From positions 1 to 6,841 of the forward strand of contig CABQHF010000119.1 of NCBI GenBank assembly GCA_902463905.1: 6,841 nt of DNA, written 5' to 3'. The position numbers and the translations under genes are program-made. Below are positions 5,290 through 6,841 of the stretch, piece by piece. The first letter of the stretch is position 1, and each line of letters begins with the position of its first letter. This DNA comes from an uncultured Faecalibacterium sp. (GTDB lineage: Bacteria; Bacillota; Clostridia; Oscillospirales; Ruminococcaceae). The notes under the pieces are model-generated. The model did no database searches. It was not told the DNA's origin and worked only from the letters and a program-made list of their open reading frames with translations.

Positions 5290-5322
5290 GCTGCTGCACA
5301 TGGTTTTGTGCGGCAGCTTTTT
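5290..5322 (+). terminator. Rho-independent terminator of uppP
   Basis: GCTGCTGCACA (5290-5300) pairs with TGTGCGGCAGC (5307-5317) over 11 bp with one G-T pair, around loop TGGTTT. TTTTT follows at 5318-5322. It begins 20 bp after the uppP stop. Confidence 0.9.
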
Positions 5323-5329
5323 GTGCATG

Positions 5330-5456
5330 CTCGCCCTCTCAGGCGCTGACGCGCCAGCTCTCCCAAAGGGAGAGCCAAGGGCTTGATAGGAACGTTTCTT
5401 GCCTCTCCCTTTGGGAGAGGTGGATGCGACCAACGGGAGCAGACGAAGAGGGCGAG
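5330..5456. mobile_element. MITE-like palindromic dispersed element, 127 bp
   Basis: The ends are 9-bp inverted repeats, CTCGCCCTC (5330-5338) and GAGGGCGAG (5448-5456). Inside are GGCGC/GCGCC (5342-5346/5351-5355), GCTCTCCC-AAA-GGGAGAGC (5357-5375) and CCTCTCCC-TTT-GGGAGAGG (5402-5420). The two large hairpins share a core that is the reverse complement of the other, so they can also pair together into one long cruciform. There is no reading frame of its own. This is the type of non-autonomous or REP-like palindrome common in Faecalibacterium-type genomes (from memory). It sits between the uppP terminator and the DUF362 promoter. Confidence 0.65.
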
Positions 5457-5503
5457 GAAGCTATATCAAGTGCAGTGCTGCTCTTTTTCTTTGAGGAGCG
5501 CTG

Positions 5504-5512
5504 TGCTATACT
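5504..5512 (+). promoter_or_regulatory. Extended -10 promoter of the DUF362 gene
   Basis: TGCTATACT is an extended -10, ~70 bp upstream of the start codon. It lies inside the identical 12-mer TGTGCTATACTG seen at the RCK operon promoter. No convincing -35 is present at the normal spacing; the region is T-rich. The leader to 5579 holds a small GCGGC/GCCGC hairpin and the ribosome binding site. Confidence 0.6.
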
Positions 5513-5579
5513 GGGAGCAGAGAGTATTTTGCGGCCGTGTGCCGCACACAGAAAAAGGTTATCAGGGAGGAGAAACACC

Positions 5580-6704
5580 ATGGAAGCATCCAACGTTTAT
5601 TATACCGATTTCCGCTGTCCCGTGGGCACCAGCCTGCTGGAAAAGCTGCGCCGCCTGTGCCTGGCGGCCGGGATCCGGCAGCTGGACATGGAGGGCAAGT
5701 TCGTGGCCATCAAAATGCATTTTGGTGAGCTGGGCAACCTGGCCTTTCTGCGGCCCAACTACGCCAAGGTGGTGGCAGACCTGTGCAAGGAGCAGGGTGG
5801 GATGCCCTTTTTGACCGACTGCAACACCCTGTACCCCGGCAGCCGCAAAAACGCGCTGGAACACCTGACCTGTGCCCAGCTCAACGGCTTCTGGCCCATG
5901 ACCACCGGCTGCCAGGTGCTCATCGCCGACGGCCTCCGGGGCACCGACGAGGTGGAGGTGCCGGTGCCCGGCGGCGAATACTGCAAGACCGCCAAGATCG
6001 GCCGTGCCATCATGGACGCGGATGTGTTCATCAGCCTGACCCACTTCAAGGGCCACGAGTCCACCGGCTTCGGCGGTGCCATCAAGAACATCGGCATGGG
6101 CTGCGGCTCCCGCGCGGGCAAGATGGAGCAGCACGCTTCCGGCCACCCGGCCGTGCAGGAGAGCCTGTGCCGCGGCTGCCACCGCTGCGCCAAGGAGTGC
6201 GGCTCCGACGCCATTACCTACAACCAGCAGAACAAGGCTGTCATCGACTACGACAAGTGCAAGGGCTGCGGCCGCTGCATCGGTGCCTGCAGCTTTGACG
6301 CCGTGTATTCCCCCAACGAATGCGCCAACGAGGAGCTGGACCGGAAGATGGCCGAGTACGCCGCTGCCGTCTGCCACGACCGCCCCTGCTTCCATGTGGC
6401 ACTGGTGCAGGACATCAGCCCCAACTGTGACTGCCACGGGGAAAACGACGCCCCTATCCTGCCGGATATCGGCATGTTTGCCTCCTTTGACCCGGTGGCA
6501 CTGGATCAGGCCTGTGCAGATGCCTGCCTGAACGCCACCCCGCTGCCCAACAGCCAGCTGAGCAGCAATCTGGCCAAGCCCGGCTGGAACTGCCACCACG
6601 ACAACTTCAAGGACTCTAACCCCAACATCGAGTGGAAGGCTACCCTGGACCAGGCAGAAAAGGTGGGCATGGGCACCCGGCAGTATGTGCTGAAAAAGGT
6701 GTAA
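5580..6704 (+). CDS. DUF362-family protein with two 4Fe-4S ferredoxin motifs
   Basis: This is a 374-aa cytosolic protein. Residues 1-~185 and ~240-330 form the DUF362 domain, with the family blocks KMHFGELGN (45-53) and FKGHESTGFGGAIKNIGMG (156-174, followed by CGSRAGK), plus a C-terminal block with SPNCDCH (280-286) and FASFDPVALDQ (300-310). A ferredoxin-type insert carries C197-C200-C203-C207 and C227-C230-C233-C237, two CxxCxxCxxxC motifs for two 4Fe-4S clusters. The Pro that usually follows the fourth Cys is Gly208 in one and Ser238 in the other. The substrate is unknown; electron transfer or a redox-linked role is inferred from the clusters. The start is ATG 5580, with GGAGG (5566-5570) 9 nt upstream; the frame is open further up but runs into the palindromic element. 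It is monocistronic between its own promoter and terminator. Confidence 0.93.
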   Translation: MEASNVYYTDFRCPVGTSLLEKLRRLCLAAGIRQLDMEGKFVAIKMHFGELGNLAFLRPNYAKVVADLCKEQGGMPFLTDCNTLYPGSRKNALEHLTCAQLNGFWPMTTGCQVLIADGLRGTDEVEVPVPGGEYCKTAKIGRAIMDADVFISLTHFKGHESTGFGGAIKNIGMGCGSRAGKMEQHASGHPAVQESLCRGCHRCAKECGSDAITYNQQNKAVIDYDKCKGCGRCIGACSFDAVYSPNECANEELDRKMAEYAAAVCHDRPCFHVALVQDISPNCDCHGENDAPILPDIGMFASFDPVALDQACADACLNATPLPNSQLSSNLAKPGWNCHHDNFKDSNPNIEWKATLDQAEKVGMGTRQYVLKKV

Positions 6705-6762
6705 CCCCTGAAACAACAAAGGCGCTGACCGCACGCGGTCAGCGCCTTTGTTGTTTCAGGGG
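6705..6762. terminator. Bidirectional terminator, 26-bp perfect stem
   Basis: 6705-6730 is perfectly complementary to 6737-6762, with the 6-nt loop GCACGC. The stem starts at the base next to the DUF362 stop codon and ends 8 bp before the stop of the convergent gene. The GC-rich inner part (GGCGCTGACC) is flanked by A/T-rich arms reading TTTGTTGTTT on either strand's 3' side, so it should serve both genes. Confidence 0.9.
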
Positions 6763-6770
6763 GATAACGT

Positions 6771-6841
6771 TTACTCTTCACCGTTTACAGCGGGCACGCA
6801 GCTGTCCAGCACACTCTGCAGGGCCTGCCAGTTCTTCAGGG
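6771..6841 (-). CDS. 3' end of an unidentified leftward gene
   Basis: An open frame enters from the right edge and stops at TAA (6771-6773). The visible C-terminus is LKNWQALQSVLDSCVPAVNG followed by EE. It shares the bidirectional terminator at 6705-6762, which supports it as a real gene end. With 22 residues visible no family can be named. Confidence 0.65.
   Translation of the reverse strand, partial: LKNWQALQSVLDSCVPAVNGEE

Noticed and set aside
5424..5579. N-terminal extension of the DUF362 protein
   Set aside because: The extension would cover the palindromic element, the extended -10 promoter and the ribosome binding site; ATG 5580 has a GGAGG at good spacing.
5562..6734. 390-aa minus-strand open frame opposite the DUF362 gene
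   Set aside because: It is Ala/Val/Gly-rich, antisense to a gene with intact cysteine motifs, and crosses the bidirectional terminator at its 5' end.

Overview
The window is GC-rich and has the look of a Firmicutes/Clostridia chromosome. It carries AGGAGG-type ribosome binding sites, GTG starts, Bacillus-type YdbS/YdbT-like and TrkA proteins, and CTCTCCC(AAA/TTT)GGGAGAG palindromic repeats of a kind I associate with Faecalibacterium and its relatives (Oscillospiraceae). The genus is an inference from repeat style and base composition; no marker gene in the window proves it.

Layout. (1) 1-50 is the 3' part of a tRNA-Glu(UUC) gene reading rightward, followed by its own terminator (52-86). (2) 87-539 has no credible gene. 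It holds an array of three ~122-bp units, each opening with the reverse complement of the tRNA T-arm/acceptor end and each carrying a three-stem fold whose helices differ in sequence but stay fully complementary. A small palindromic repeat follows. (3) 540-596 is a long hairpin terminator for the leftward operon. (4) 600-4182 is a tight five-gene leftward operon: an RCK (TrkA-N) protein, a full TrkA-like RCK protein, a small PH-domain (YdbS-like) membrane protein, a large YdbT-like membrane protein, and a HAD phosphatase. Two of the four junctions are ATGA stop/start overlaps. (5) 4183-4414 is a divergent promoter region with an extended -10 on each strand. (6) 4415-5269 reads rightward and encodes undecaprenyl-diphosphatase (UppP/BacA), with a terminator at 5290-5322. 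(7) 5330-5456 is a 127-bp MITE-like palindromic element. (8) 5580-6704 is a DUF362 protein with two 4Fe-4S clusters, with its own extended -10 promoter. (9) 6705-6762 is a 26-bp perfect inverted repeat serving as a bidirectional terminator. (10) 6771-6841 is the 3' end of a leftward gene.

How the genes work together. The operon joins likely K+ (or other monovalent-cation) transport regulation to envelope-associated PH-domain proteins and a housekeeping phosphatase. UppP recycles the lipid carrier for cell-wall synthesis. The DUF362 protein looks like a stand-alone iron-sulfur protein. Nothing ties these three transcription units into one pathway.

The most unusual part is the tRNA-linked array at 91-450. 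Its structural covariation is strong within this single window, and I cannot match it to a named RNA or repeat family.
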